Shown: positions 23,256 through 33,162, numbered from the stretch's first letter. The stretch: 33,370 nucleotides of DNA from an uncultured Oscillospiraceae bacterium (GCA_947629975.1 CANRFU010000014.1:1-33370); one strand, 5' to 3'. Notes: generated from the letters alone by a model not told the origin. Program-made: numbers and translations.

Positions 23256-23540
23256 ATGAATCTCAAGCCCCTGTCTGACCGCGTCATCCTCAAGGCCGTA
23301 GAGCCGGAGGAGACCACCAAGGGCGGCATCATCCTCACCTCCGCTTCCAAGGAGAAGCCCGAGATGGCCGAAGTCATCGCCGTGGGTCCCGGCGGCATGG
23401 TGGACGGCAAGGAGGTCGTGATGACCGTGAAGGTGGGCGACAAGGTGCTCACCAGCAAGTATTCCGGCACCGAGGTCAAGCTGGACGGCCAGGAGTACAC
23501 CATCGTGCGCCAGGGCGACATCCTGGCCATCGTCGAGTAA
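23256..23540 (+). CDS. groES: co-chaperonin GroES
   Basis: The 94-residue GroES has the normal length. It starts MNLKPLSDRVILKAVEPEE, with the mobile loop around ETTKGGIILTSASKEKPE and a conserved C-terminal half (VGDKVLTSKYSGTEVKLDGQ in part). A seven-subunit ring caps GroEL and drives substrate folding. AAGGAGGAACC precedes the ATG. First gene of the heat-shock operon under CIRCE control. Confidence 0.98.
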   Translation: MNLKPLSDRVILKAVEPEETTKGGIILTSASKEKPEMAEVIAVGPGGMVDGKEVVMTVKVGDKVLTSKYSGTEVKLDGQEYTIVRQGDILAIVE

Positions 23541-23554
23541 TTATTAGGAGGTAA

Positions 23555-25189
<1,635 letters not shown>

Positions 25190-25208
25190 TCCACTGCTGA
25201 GACAGTTG

Positions 25209-25246
25209 AAGTCCCCACGGCCATAGGCCGTGGGGACTTCTGTTTC
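25209..25246 (+). terminator. groESL terminator
   Basis: AAGTCCCCACGGCC and GGCCGTGGGGACTT form a perfect 14-bp stem around ATA, followed by CTGTTT. It may also stop the convergent permease transcript. Confidence 0.88.
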
Positions 25247-25279
25247 ACTTCTTCGGATACGGCTTCCCGCAGGGGCCGG

Positions 25280-27634
25280 CTACGTGTTCAGGAAGCAGGC
25301 GGCGCACACCGCCAGCCCCGCCAGGGCCGCGCAGCAGAGCAGCCATTCGGCGGCCCCGCCGCCCGCAGCGTTCAGCAGCGGCATGGCCGCCACCGGCCGG
25401 ATGCAGGCCAGCGGCCGGAACGCCTCGACGCCCAGATAGGCATACAGCAGAGACGGGAGCAGCATGACGCCGCCGCAGGCGATACAGGCCGCCTCCACGC
25501 GCCTGGCAAGGCCGGAGACCGCCAGCACGATGACTCCCCCGCAAAACAGCGCGAACCACCGGCCGGCGTACAGGGCGGCCAGCCACCCGGCGACGGAGCA
25601 CGGCGCGGGGAACCCGGCGAGCATGGACAGGTTCTGTACCGGCGCCCTCCACGCGGAGACGGAGAAGCCCGTGAGCAGGGCGTACAGCTCCATTCCGTAG
25701 ACCACGGCCCACACCAGCCCCGCCATGGCCGCCGCCAGCAGCAGCTTGCGGAGCAGAAGGGCGCCCCGGCCCCTGGCCGTGGATCTCAGCAGGAGGACCA
25801 CGCCGGACTGCCGCTCGTACGCCGCGCCGCCGGCCAAAAGCAGCGTCAGGGCCAGCACCGCCGCGGCGGCCGCCCGAAGCTGATTTCCCTCCGCCTGGCT
25901 GCCGTACACGCTCTCAAACGGAATTTCATCTATCAGCCACGGTGTGAAACTTTTTTCCGCACCCAGCGTGCGCAGCTCCTCCGCCCTTGCGCGGACGGCA
26001 GCCAGTCCCTTCCGCCTCGTCTCTGCGGCCGACGCCTCCCGGGCGCACCCGTCCAGGCTGGAGAGGTCTGTCTCGCCCCGCTCATAGGCGGCTTTCGCCT
26101 CCTCGTAGGCAGCGGTCTTCGCGTCCAGCTCCGCCTCTTCCCCGTCCATCCGGGCAAAGGTGCCGTCGGTGATCTCCCCGGCGAACCGTGCCGTGTACTC
26201 CCGCGCCGTCTGCTCCTCGGCGGACGCGACGGGGATCTTCACCACGTAGGTGAGACCGGCGGCCGTATAGACCAGCAGCGCCGCGATGACCACCCCCTTT
26301 TGGAGCCACAGGGTCTTGTAAAGCTCCATGCCCAGCAGCCGCAGACGGCGCAGGAGCCGGTCGGCGGCGCGGTTGATCCGATAGGCCGCCCGCCCCAGCC
26401 GATCCCGGCCGGCGGCGGGCTTTTTGCGGCATTGGACGAAGATACACGCCGCCGCCGAGGCCAGACACAGGGGGATCAGTGCCAGCTGGGAGATGCTTCG
26501 GATCCCCAGGGGAAAACCCAGCAGGTCGATGTTCAGGTAGTTCGTATAGAGGTCGGACAGGCTGACATAGGTAAAGAGGTTGAAGTACTTCAGCACGTTG
26601 AAGGAGCTCTGTACCGGCAGGAAGGTGTAGAGTCCGTACTCCGCCGCCAGGACCCCCGCCGCCGCCACCACGGCGTATTTCACGTTGTCCACCGCCGCCA
26701 GCAGCAGCCACAGCAGCAGGCCCGTGAAAAAGGCGGCGGCGGTCCGCAGCAGCAGGAAGCGCCCGAGAAATCCCCCCACCGTCCAGAGTTCGGGCAGCCT
26801 GCCCAGCACCTCCGCCGACTGTGCCGCCCGCCCCAGGCCGTCCGCCCCGCCGTAGAGGGAAAATCCGATGGCCAGGTCGGTCCCGTAGAGCAGCGCCACG
26901 CCGCCGGCCGACACGCCCAGCAGGATCGCCGCCCGGCGGACGGCCAGCTGCAGCCGCCCGTCCGGGGCGGCGTGGACCACGCTCCACAGCCCCGCCTTCC
27001 GCTCCTCCAAAAAGGAGAGGGCGAACAGCAGCAGGACCGCCGCCAGGAAATAGTCGGTGAGCCGGAAGGAGAGAACGGCCTCCACCGCCCCGTCCGCGCC
27101 CAGGGTCAGCTCCACCCCCTCCAGTTTTTCGAACTCCTCCGCCGTCTTGATGATGTTGCGGCCGGAAAAGCTGTCCGGGTCGTTGAAGATGGAGAAGGTC
27201 AGCAGGTCGTCCCGGCTCTTTCGGACCCCGTCCAGCCAGCCGCCGTAGCCGGTGAGATAGTCCGTCTGGTCCAGCAGACGGCCCACGGCGGCATAGTCCA
27301 GCTTTTCACTGTCCGTGGCGGCGTCCCCGCCGATCTTCCTGGTCAGCGCCTCCCTCTCCTCCGCCAGAAGGGCGGCGGCCTCGGCCAGGGGCATATCCCC
27401 CAGCCGGTCCAGCCAGTCCAGGTACCGCCCGTAGGCCGCCGCCGGGTCCACCGTCTCCCGGGCCGGCTCAAAGGAGCCGTCAAAGACGACATAGCTCCCG
27501 GCGGGCAGCTCGCAGTCCAGCCCGTAGTCCCGGTCCCGCTGCTCCCGGACAAAGAGGACCCCGTTGGCCAGCAGGATCAGCGCCAGCGCCAGGGCGAACC
27601 GGCGGTTCCTGACAATGCGTCCCAGCTCTCTCAT
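25280..27634 (-). CDS. double ABC-2-type transporter permease
   Basis: The 784-residue membrane protein appears to contain two ABC-2 permease halves. The first half begins RNRRFALALALILLANGVLF at the N-terminus. A large outer loop (about 30-190) follows, then hydrophobic segments from about 195 to 400. The second half begins near 420 with GMELYKTLWLQKGVVIAALLVY, has its own roughly 140-residue outer loop rich in Glu/Ala/Arg (coiled-coil-like, ending SFTPWLIDEIPFESVYG), and then further segments to the end. It is encoded four bases after the ATPase gene, so the pair should form one exporter. Substrate is unknown. A duplication giving a full permease in one chain would need only an ATPase homodimer. 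Confidence 0.82.
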   Translation of the reverse strand: MRELGRIVRNRRFALALALILLANGVLFVREQRDRDYGLDCELPAGSYVVFDGSFEPARETVDPAAAYGRYLDWLDRLGDMPLAEAAALLAEEREALTRKIGGDAATDSEKLDYAAVGRLLDQTDYLTGYGGWLDGVRKSRDDLLTFSIFNDPDSFSGRNIIKTAEEFEKLEGVELTLGADGAVEAVLSFRLTDYFLAAVLLLFALSFLEERKAGLWSVVHAAPDGRLQLAVRRAAILLGVSAGGVALLYGTDLAIGFSLYGGADGLGRAAQSAEVLGRLPELWTVGGFLGRFLLLRTAAAFFTGLLLWLLLAAVDNVKYAVVAAAGVLAAEYGLYTFLPVQSSFNVLKYFNLFTYVSLSDLYTNYLNIDLLGFPLGIRSISQLALIPLCLASAAACIFVQCRKKPAAGRDRLGRAAYRINRAADRLLRRLRLLGMELYKTLWLQKGVVIAALLVYTAAGLTYVVKIPVASAEEQTAREYTARFAGEITDGTFARMDGEEAELDAKTAAYEEAKAAYERGETDLSSLDGCAREASAAETRRKGLAAVRARAEELRTLGAEKSFTPWLIDEIPFESVYGSQAEGNQLRAAAAAVLALTLLLAGGAAYERQSGVVLLLRSTARGRGALLLRKLLLAAAMAGLVWAVVYGMELYALLTGFSVSAWRAPVQNLSMLAGFPAPCSVAGWLAALYAGRWFALFCGGVIVLAVSGLARRVEAACIACGGVMLLPSLLYAYLGVEAFRPLACIRPVAAMPLLNAAGGGAAEWLLCCAALAGLAVCAACFLNT

Positions 27635-27638
27635 GGCG

Positions 27639-28502
27639 TCACTCCCCGAGATAGTAGAGGTACACGTCCTCCAGGGTCAGGTGGTCAGGCACATACTCCC
27701 CCTCCACGGGAAGCTGGTCCCCCACCACCCGCACCCAGGTCTCGCCGTTCCGCTGGAACACGTTGCCCACCCGGTACCACCGCTGCATCCGCTCCAGGCC
27801 CACGGATCCGCAGGGCAGCTCCTTCACCTTGTCCGCCACGCTGTCGATCAGGTTGGCGGGGGTGTCCACCCCCACCACCCGGCCCTTTTTCATCATCAGG
27901 ATCCGGTCGGAGATGGACTCGATGTCGCTGACGATGTGGGTGGCCAGCAGGATGATCCGCCCCCGGGACAGGGAGGAGATGAAGTTGCGGATCCGGATGC
28001 GCTCCCTGGGGTCCAGCCCCGCCGTGGGCTCGTCCAGGATGACCACCCTTGGGTTGCCCAGCAGGGCCTGGGCCAGCAGCACCCGCTGCTTCATGCCGCC
28101 GGAGTAGCCCCCCAGCTTTTTGTGCCGCACGTCGGACAGGCCGGTGACGGCCAGCAGCCGGTCGATCTGTCTCTCGGCCCGCTTTTTGGGGATGGCCTTC
28201 AGATCGGCCATATAGTACAGGAAGGTCTGGGCGGTCATGTGCTCGTAGTACCCCTGCTGCTGGGGCATGTAGCCCAGCACCCGGCGGAAGTCCTTCCCCC
28301 ATCGGAGGATGTCCACGCCGTCGAACAGGATCTGCCCCTCCGTCCGGGGGATGTTGTCGGTGAGCAGGTTCATCATGGTGGACTTTCCCGCCCCGTTGGC
28401 CCCCAAAATGCCGTAGATCCCCTCGGTGAAGGTGATGTTCACGTGATCCAGGGCGGTGAGGCCGCCGTACGTCTTGGTGAGGCCCCTCAGCTCCAGTCTC
28501 AT
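27639..28502 (-). CDS. ABC transporter ATP-binding protein
   Basis: The protein has 287 residues. It carries Walker A GANGAGKST (34-42), a Q-loop in LGYMPQQQGYYEHM, signature YSGGMKQRVLLAQALL, Walker B with VVILDEPTAGLDP, and the H-loop LATHIVSDIESI. A C-terminal extension of about 70 residues (GLERMQRWYRVGNVF onward) follows the nucleotide-binding domain. It resembles the regulatory tails of ABC-2 exporters such as those for peptides, antibiotics and lipids. It is encoded between the lipoprotein (10-base gap) and permease genes and is the energising subunit of that exporter. The operon lies downstream of a two-component system whose predicted operator precedes it. Confidence 0.94.
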   Translation of the reverse strand: MRLELRGLTKTYGGLTALDHVNITFTEGIYGILGANGAGKSTMMNLLTDNIPRTEGQILFDGVDILRWGKDFRRVLGYMPQQQGYYEHMTAQTFLYYMADLKAIPKKRAERQIDRLLAVTGLSDVRHKKLGGYSGGMKQRVLLAQALLGNPRVVILDEPTAGLDPRERIRIRNFISSLSRGRIILLATHIVSDIESISDRILMMKKGRVVGVDTPANLIDSVADKVKELPCGSVGLERMQRWYRVGNVFQRNGETWVRVVGDQLPVEGEYVPDHLTLEDVYLYYLGE

Positions 28503-28512
28503 GGCGGCGCCC

Positions 28513-29859
28513 TCAGTGGTCGAACTCCATGATCTGTGTGATCTCCCCGGTCTCCGCGTTCAGACAGACGAGGATATTACGCGGCTCCTTCTTGTCCCCG
28601 CTGACGACGAAGTTGCCCTGGACGATGTCCTCCCCCTCTATCACGGTCCCCGCATCGGCCATGAGATAGACCTCGTCCCCGGAGGCGAACAGCACGAAGT
28701 ACCCGTGGACGGTGACCTCATCGGTCAGCGCCTTCAGAGACAGCTCCTTTTGGAGCGTTCCGTCCAGGCCGTAGACGAATACGGTGTCCCCGCCCTCCCA
28801 GGCGGCCGAACCCTCCGCGGGCCCGTCGTTCAGCAGCCACATATGCTCGTCGGAGAAGATGGCGGTGCCGTAGTCCGCCTGGGCGGCGGTGTCCGCCAGC
28901 TTTTTGTACTCGCCGGTGGCCAGATCGCACCGCCACAGGCCGTTCCCGCTCAGGAAGAAGTAGATGTACCCGTTCAGAACATACCACTGGTCCACCTCGT
29001 CCTCTGTGGCGCCGATGGTGAATACCTTGACCGCCCCGTCGTCCGGGCTCTTCGGCTCGCCCACCACGTCGGCGCCGGGGGTGACCCACAGCTGCTTGAC
29101 CTCCTTGGTACCGGGGTCATAGGAGAACAGGGTGTCCCTGTAAGACCCGTCCGCCTGCTCCACGTTCACCATGAAGTACATCAGGTCCCCGTCGCCCCAG
29201 AGGGTGTAGGCGGGCTCGTTCCCCGTGTATACCGGGATGCCGTTCCAGAACTCCTGCTCCTGGGGCTCCGGGGCCCAGACCGTCTCCGCGTCCTTCAGGT
29301 CCGCCCCCAGGTCCGCCCGGTAGAGCGTGCCGCTGTACACGAAGTAGACGGACCCCCGGTGGAAGATGGGCTGGCTGACGGTGAAGGAAGTGTCGCCCCC
29401 CACCTCGAAGTCCAGGTCCTGCACCACCTCGCGGCCGGTGGCGTCCATGTTCACGGAGAACACCCGCTTGCCGTGGTCCTCCACCCGCCGGTCGTTCTCC
29501 ACCTTGAAGTCCTCGGCGACGTAGTAGAGCTTGTCCCCGTACTGCCAGAGGCTCCTGGCGCTGATGAGGGCGTTGCAGTCGCCGGTGGTGTGGTCGCAGT
29601 CGGGCTTGCCGCAGACCACAGTGGCCTTATGGGTCGCCTTCTCCAGATAGTAGAGCTTCCCATAGTCGAAGTAGAACCCGTCGTCGGTCTCGCAGATTTC
29701 GTCGAACCAGCAGCCGAACCCCTGGGCCTGGTGCATGTTCTTCTGGAAGTCCCCGCCGCCGCTTTGGCCGGCGGAGGCGCCCGTCCCGCCGCTTTGGCAG
29801 CCGGTCAGGGACAGGGCCGTCAGCGCCGCCAGGAGGGCGGCGGTCAGTCTCTTTTTCAT
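28513..29859 (-). CDS. lipoprotein with predicted beta-propeller domain
   Basis: This 448-residue protein has a lipoprotein signal MKKRLTAALLAALTALSLTGC, with the lipobox cysteine at 21 followed by a Gly/Ser linker. The body contains repeated motifs of the form aromatic-Asp/Gly-xx-YY, such as DDGFYFDYGKLYYLEKAT, QYGDKLYYVAEDF and NGYIYFFLSGNGLWRCDLAT. These are typical of DUF5050-like six- or seven-bladed propellers on Firmicute surfaces. Internal cysteines CGKPDCDHTTGDC (near 83-95) could bind metal or form a disulfide. It is the first gene of the operon with the ABC exporter and could be a sensor, chaperone or substrate-handling partner. The function itself is not known. Confidence 0.85.
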   Translation of the reverse strand: MKKRLTAALLAALTALSLTGCQSGGTGASAGQSGGGDFQKNMHQAQGFGCWFDEICETDDGFYFDYGKLYYLEKATHKATVVCGKPDCDHTTGDCNALISARSLWQYGDKLYYVAEDFKVENDRRVEDHGKRVFSVNMDATGREVVQDLDFEVGGDTSFTVSQPIFHRGSVYFVYSGTLYRADLGADLKDAETVWAPEPQEQEFWNGIPVYTGNEPAYTLWGDGDLMYFMVNVEQADGSYRDTLFSYDPGTKEVKQLWVTPGADVVGEPKSPDDGAVKVFTIGATEDEVDQWYVLNGYIYFFLSGNGLWRCDLATGEYKKLADTAAQADYGTAIFSDEHMWLLNDGPAEGSAAWEGGDTVFVYGLDGTLQKELSLKALTDEVTVHGYFVLFASGDEVYLMADAGTVIEGEDIVQGNFVVSGDKKEPRNILVCLNAETGEITQIMEFDH

Positions 29860-29883
29860 CGTGAGATCCCCCTGTCATGAAAA

Positions 29884-29912
29884 ATCGCGCGGACGTTTTC
29901 CGTCCACGCGAT
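29884..29912 (-). terminator. terminator after the kinase gene, overlapping the next operon's start point
   Basis: On the minus strand ATCGCGTGGACG pairs with CGTCCGCGCGAT (12 bp, one U-G) around GAAAA, followed by TTTTC. It fits a terminator for transcripts coming from the histidine kinase. It lies between the predicted -10 (29920-29915) and the lipoprotein start, so transcripts beginning at that promoter would contain only part of the stem. Confidence 0.7.
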
Positions 29913-29914
29913 CC

Positions 29915-29946
29915 AGTCTAAGGGCCGTTTCTCAATTTTTTCTCAA
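29915..29946 (-). promoter_or_regulatory. predicted response-regulator-dependent promoter of the lipoprotein-ABC operon
   Basis: On the minus strand two copies of TTGAGAA (29946-29940 and 29935-29929) are 11 bp apart. After 8 bp comes TAGACT (29920-29915) as a -10. No good -35 exists, as expected for an activated OmpR/PhoB-class promoter. The same layout lies before the response regulator gene. Confidence 0.6.
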
Positions 29947-30031
29947 CATTCCGCAAAATTTTCCGCCGCAAGTCCCAAATCAGAAAAATACAGCCGTACA
30001 GCGCTTTGGCCTGACGATCAAAGTTCTTTTT

Positions 30032-30059
30032 GGTCCTTTTTCTTTCAAGAAAAAGGACC
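30032..30059. repeat. inverted repeat at the end of the histidine kinase gene
   Basis: GGTCCTTTTTCT and AGAAAAAGGACC form a perfect 12-bp stem with a 4-base loop. The TGA stop codon of the kinase gene (30045-30047) falls in the loop. Its design resembles the palindromes at 6599 and 7106. Confidence 0.8.
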
Positions 30060-31322
30060 CATGGCAAACTTCGCCGTGACCTCCGCCCCGCCGCGCTCCC
30101 CGTTGGCCAGGGCCAGCCCGCCCCCGTGCTTTTCGCAGAGGGTCCGGCAGATGTGGAGCCCCAGGCCGAAGTGGTATCCCTGCCCGTGCCCGTCCCCGTC
30201 CCGCGCCCCGCTGTAGTAAGGCTTGGCGGCGGTCAGCAGCTCCTTGTCCGTAAACCCCGGCCCGTCGTCCGCCACCCGGAGGGCCAGAGCGTCCCCATCC
30301 TCCTCCAGCCGGACCGTGATCTCAGAGCTTGCGAAGCGGAGGGCGTTGCCCAGCAGGTTCTCAAACACCTGAGCCACCGCCGCCGGGTCGATGCGCAGGG
30401 TGTCGGGGCAGCCGGCGGCCTCCACGTCAACGGCCAGGCCCCTGCCCTCGGACAGGATGGCCGCCGTCTCCCGCAGGGAGGCGGCGAACTCCCCGGCGGG
30501 GACCTCCTCCCGCTCCACGGTCACATCGGCCAGCTTCTGCGCCGTGTTCATACTGCCCACGAACTGCTCCAGCCTTGCCACATGGGCGGACATGGTGCGG
30601 ACGGTGTCCACCACCTCCTCCTGGGGTATCTGCCCGGTTGGGAGGTATTTGGCCAGCATGTCCGTGTAGCCCTTCAGCACGGCGATGGGGGTCCGCAGGT
30701 CGTGGGTGTAGGCGTCGTTCAGCTGGCGGCGCTCGTCCAGCACCGAGAGCATCCGCCGGTTGTTCTCGTCCAGGGCGGAGCGCATCTGCTCAAAGGCGGC
30801 GCACAGCCGGGCCATCTCGTCCCGGCCGGCGTAGTCCAAAGAGAAGTCCAGCTCGTTGTCCGCGATCTTGGCGGAGGCGTTCTCCAGCAGCGTCAGGGGC
30901 TTTTTCAGCTTGGTGAAGTAGAAGGCCAGCGCCGCCGCCAGCAGAAGGGCGGAGTAGATGGCGAAGGGGGCGTACCGGGTCAGCTGCCGGAGGACCTCAT
31001 ACCGGTGGGCGTCCGCCTCCGACATTTTTTCGATGGTGGCCGTCCAGGAGGTGACGCCGAGGTCCTCCGACGAGGTGATGTGGAAACCCTCATCGGCCGC
31101 CCGCCCGACGGAGTAATAGGTCATGCCGTTCTCCACCCGAACCTCGCCCTCCTGGTCCGGGGCGCGGAGGATATAGTTCACCGTGAGCCCCGTCATGCCG
31201 CTGTAGGCCGCGCCGGTCACCCGGTTGGACAGGAAGGAGGCCCCCACCAGCGCCGCCGCCGCGTACAGAAAGACCGCCAGCCAGATGGGCACGCTGCGGT
31301 ACCACTCCTTTATTTTATCCAT
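30045..31322 (-). CDS. sensor histidine kinase
   Basis: The protein has 425 residues. TM1 lies at about 13-32, an outer sensing domain of about 85 residues follows, and TM2 is at about 118-138. A HAMP-like linker leads to the HisKA dimerisation helix with the phospho-acceptor H207 in AYTHDLRTPIAVLKGY. The catalytic domain has VFENLLGNALRFA (N box), VADDGPGF (G1) and GYHFGLGLHICRTLCEKHGG (G2). The start overlaps the end of the response regulator gene by 13 bases, so the two are translationally coupled. The last residues (FAMGPFS) are encoded by a palindrome and differ from the usual ending of such kinases. The signal sensed is unknown; the adjacent lipoprotein-ABC operon is the likely output. 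Confidence 0.94.
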   Translation of the reverse strand: MDKIKEWYRSVPIWLAVFLYAAAALVGASFLSNRVTGAAYSGMTGLTVNYILRAPDQEGEVRVENGMTYYSVGRAADEGFHITSSEDLGVTSWTATIEKMSEADAHRYEVLRQLTRYAPFAIYSALLLAAALAFYFTKLKKPLTLLENASAKIADNELDFSLDYAGRDEMARLCAAFEQMRSALDENNRRMLSVLDERRQLNDAYTHDLRTPIAVLKGYTDMLAKYLPTGQIPQEEVVDTVRTMSAHVARLEQFVGSMNTAQKLADVTVEREEVPAGEFAASLRETAAILSEGRGLAVDVEAAGCPDTLRIDPAAVAQVFENLLGNALRFASSEITVRLEEDGDALALRVADDGPGFTDKELLTAAKPYYSGARDGDGHGQGYHFGLGLHICRTLCEKHGGGLALANGERGGAEVTAKFAMGPFS

Positions 31323-31987
31323 CTGTATCCGCTCCCCCAGACCGTCTGGATGTAGGGCTTGCAGCCCGCCTTGGCGAACTTGGCCCGGATCCGGCTGATG
31401 TGCTCGGTGATGACGCTGAGTTCCGCGTCGCTGTCCGGCTCCCAGATGTGCTCGAAGATCCGCTCCTTGCTGAACAGCTGCCCCGGATAGGCGGACAGCA
31501 GCTCCACGATCTCGAACTCCTTGGGCTTCAATGGGATCTCCCCGCCCCGGAAGCTCACCTGCCGGGCGGCGTAGTCGATGACGAAGGAGCCGTCCAGCAG
31601 CACCCGGCGGGGGGCCTGGCTCCGGCGCTCCTCCCGGCGGAGGTGGGCCTCCACCCGGGCCCCCAGCTCGTCGATGGAGAAGGGCTTGACGATGTAGTCG
31701 TCCCCGCCGGCGGCGAAGCCCCTCAGCTTGTCCCGGTCCTCCACCCGGGCGGTGAGGAACAGGATGGGGCAGGCTACATGGTCCCGGATGCGGCGGCAGA
31801 CCTCCACCCCGTCCATGTCCGGCATGTTGACGTCCAGCAGGATCAGGTCGGGCTGCCGGCCGGCTTTTTCCACACCCTCCCGGCCGCTCTCCGCCAGCGC
31901 GACGGTATACCCGTTCAGCTCGAAATACCGCCGCAGCATGACGCCCAGGTCCCGCTCGTCATCGACGATCAAAATGGTCTTGCCCAT
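31310..31987 (-). CDS. OmpR/PhoB-family response regulator
   Basis: The 225-residue regulator has a receiver domain (1-115) with the acidic pair D9/D10, phospho-acceptor D52 in LILLDVNMPDMDG, LTARVEDRDKLRGFAAG and the conserved lysine in DDYIVKPF. The winged-helix output domain (about 130-225) has LKPKEFEIVELLSAYPGQLFS, and ends with the DNA-contacting VITEHISRIRAKF helix and TVWGSGYRW wing. GGGAGGG precedes the ATG. It forms an operon with the histidine kinase. The direct repeats 24-55 bases upstream of its start match those before the lipoprotein gene, implying autoregulation. Confidence 0.96.
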   Translation of the reverse strand: MGKTILIVDDERDLGVMLRRYFELNGYTVALAESGREGVEKAGRQPDLILLDVNMPDMDGVEVCRRIRDHVACPILFLTARVEDRDKLRGFAAGGDDYIVKPFSIDELGARVEAHLRREERRSQAPRRVLLDGSFVIDYAARQVSFRGGEIPLKPKEFEIVELLSAYPGQLFSKERIFEHIWEPDSDAELSVITEHISRIRAKFAKAGCKPYIQTVWGSGYRWIK

Positions 31988-32010
31988 GGGCTGACCCTCC
32001 CTTCGGGATC

Positions 32011-32042
32011 AGCGTAGCGGATAATTCTAAATTTTTTCTAAA
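32011..32042 (-). promoter_or_regulatory. predicted autoregulatory promoter of the two-component system
   Basis: On the minus strand two copies of TTTAGAA (32042-32036 and 32031-32025) are 11 bp apart, followed after 8 bp by TACGCT (32016-32011). The first repeat overlaps the stop codon of the GH53 gene. The leader would be only about 17 nt. Confidence 0.55.
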
Positions 32043-33162
32043 CACCGCGGATCTTTCTCTCCCCGTCCGGCCGGAGTTCCTCCAATGCGGGCAGGGCGTT
32101 CCCGTCGTAGTCGAACAGGGTCTGGTTGGCCCACTCGTTGCCGCCGGGGCCGGGGTCGCCCACGTAGAGCCAGCCCTCCCGGTTGGCCCACTGGCTCCCG
32201 GGGATGGGCAGCCAGCAGGGCTCCCACCAGCAGCAGCCCGCCGCTCTGGGGTTGTCCCGCAGCAGGGCGATCAGGTCGTGAAGGAAGGCCCGCTGGCCCT
32301 CCGGGGTCATGGGATAGTCGATCTTCTCCACCAGGGCGGGCTTGGTGGCCATGTCCTTCCGGTCCTCCGGGGCCAGCTTTTCGTACTCCCGGTAGTTCTC
32401 CATGGTAAAGCCCATGGAGGTCTCCACCACGATGAGGTCCTTGCCGTACCGGGCGGCCAGGTCGGCCAGATTGTCCCTGAGGCCGGACATGGGACCGTGC
32501 CAGAAGGGGTAGTAGCTGAGACCGATCACGTCGAAATCCGCGCCGCCGTTGGCAAAATAGTTGTCGAACCACCGGCGGTACAGAGCGTTGTCGCCGCCGG
32601 CGTCCAGGTGGATCATCACCGGCAGGGCGGGGTCGCAGGCCCGCGCGGCGCGGACGCCGGCGCTGACCAGCCGGGCGATGGCGGGATAGTTGGGGACCTT
32701 CCCCACCGGCCACAGCAGGCCGTTGGACAGCTCGTTCCCCACCGCGACCATCTGGGGAGGCACCCCGGCCTCCCGGAGGGCGGCCAGCGTTTTGGCGGTA
32801 AAGTCCCCCACCGCGGCGGCAAGGCCCTCCTCGTCCAGCCCCTGCCACGCCTTGGGGATGACCTGCTTGCCCGGGTCGGCCCAGAAGTCGGAGTAGTGGA
32901 AGTCCAGCAGCCAGTCCAGCCCCAGATCCTTCGCCCGCTTTGCCAGAGCGGTCACGCAGTCCAAGTCGCAGCCTCCCGCGCCGTAGGATCTGCCCTCGGG
33001 GGAATAGGGGTCGTTCCACAGGCGCAGCCGCACCGTGTTCACCCCGTAGCCTTTCAGGATGGCCATGGGATCCCCCTGTACGCCGCCGTCGTAAAATTTC
33101 GCGCCCTGGCCCTCTACCTCCAGCAGAGAGGACAGGTCCGCGCCGATCATCCATTTTTTCAT
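32038..33162 (-). CDS. glycoside hydrolase family 53 (endo-beta-1,4-galactanase)
   Basis: The protein has 374 residues from the ATG at 33162; the longer frame from 33267 runs through a terminator and is rejected. GH53 enzymes cut beta-1,4-galactan side chains of pectin and act on galacto-oligosaccharides. The TIM-barrel signature is clear: MIGADLSSLLEVEGQGAKF at the start, VNTVRLRLWNDPYSPEG, LLDFHYSDFWADPGKQ, the acid/base E144 in VAVGNELSNGLLW, and the nucleophile E247 in LIVVETSMGF. No signal peptide or membrane segment is seen, so it probably acts inside the cell on imported oligosaccharides. No transporter or other galactan genes lie next to it in the window. The ribosome binding site is weak (GGGTGAT). 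Confidence 0.93.
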   Translation of the reverse strand: MKKWMIGADLSSLLEVEGQGAKFYDGGVQGDPMAILKGYGVNTVRLRLWNDPYSPEGRSYGAGGCDLDCVTALAKRAKDLGLDWLLDFHYSDFWADPGKQVIPKAWQGLDEEGLAAAVGDFTAKTLAALREAGVPPQMVAVGNELSNGLLWPVGKVPNYPAIARLVSAGVRAARACDPALPVMIHLDAGGDNALYRRWFDNYFANGGADFDVIGLSYYPFWHGPMSGLRDNLADLAARYGKDLIVVETSMGFTMENYREYEKLAPEDRKDMATKPALVEKIDYPMTPEGQRAFLHDLIALLRDNPRAAGCCWWEPCWLPIPGSQWANREGWLYVGDPGPGGNEWANQTLFDYDGNALPALEELRPDGERKIRGV

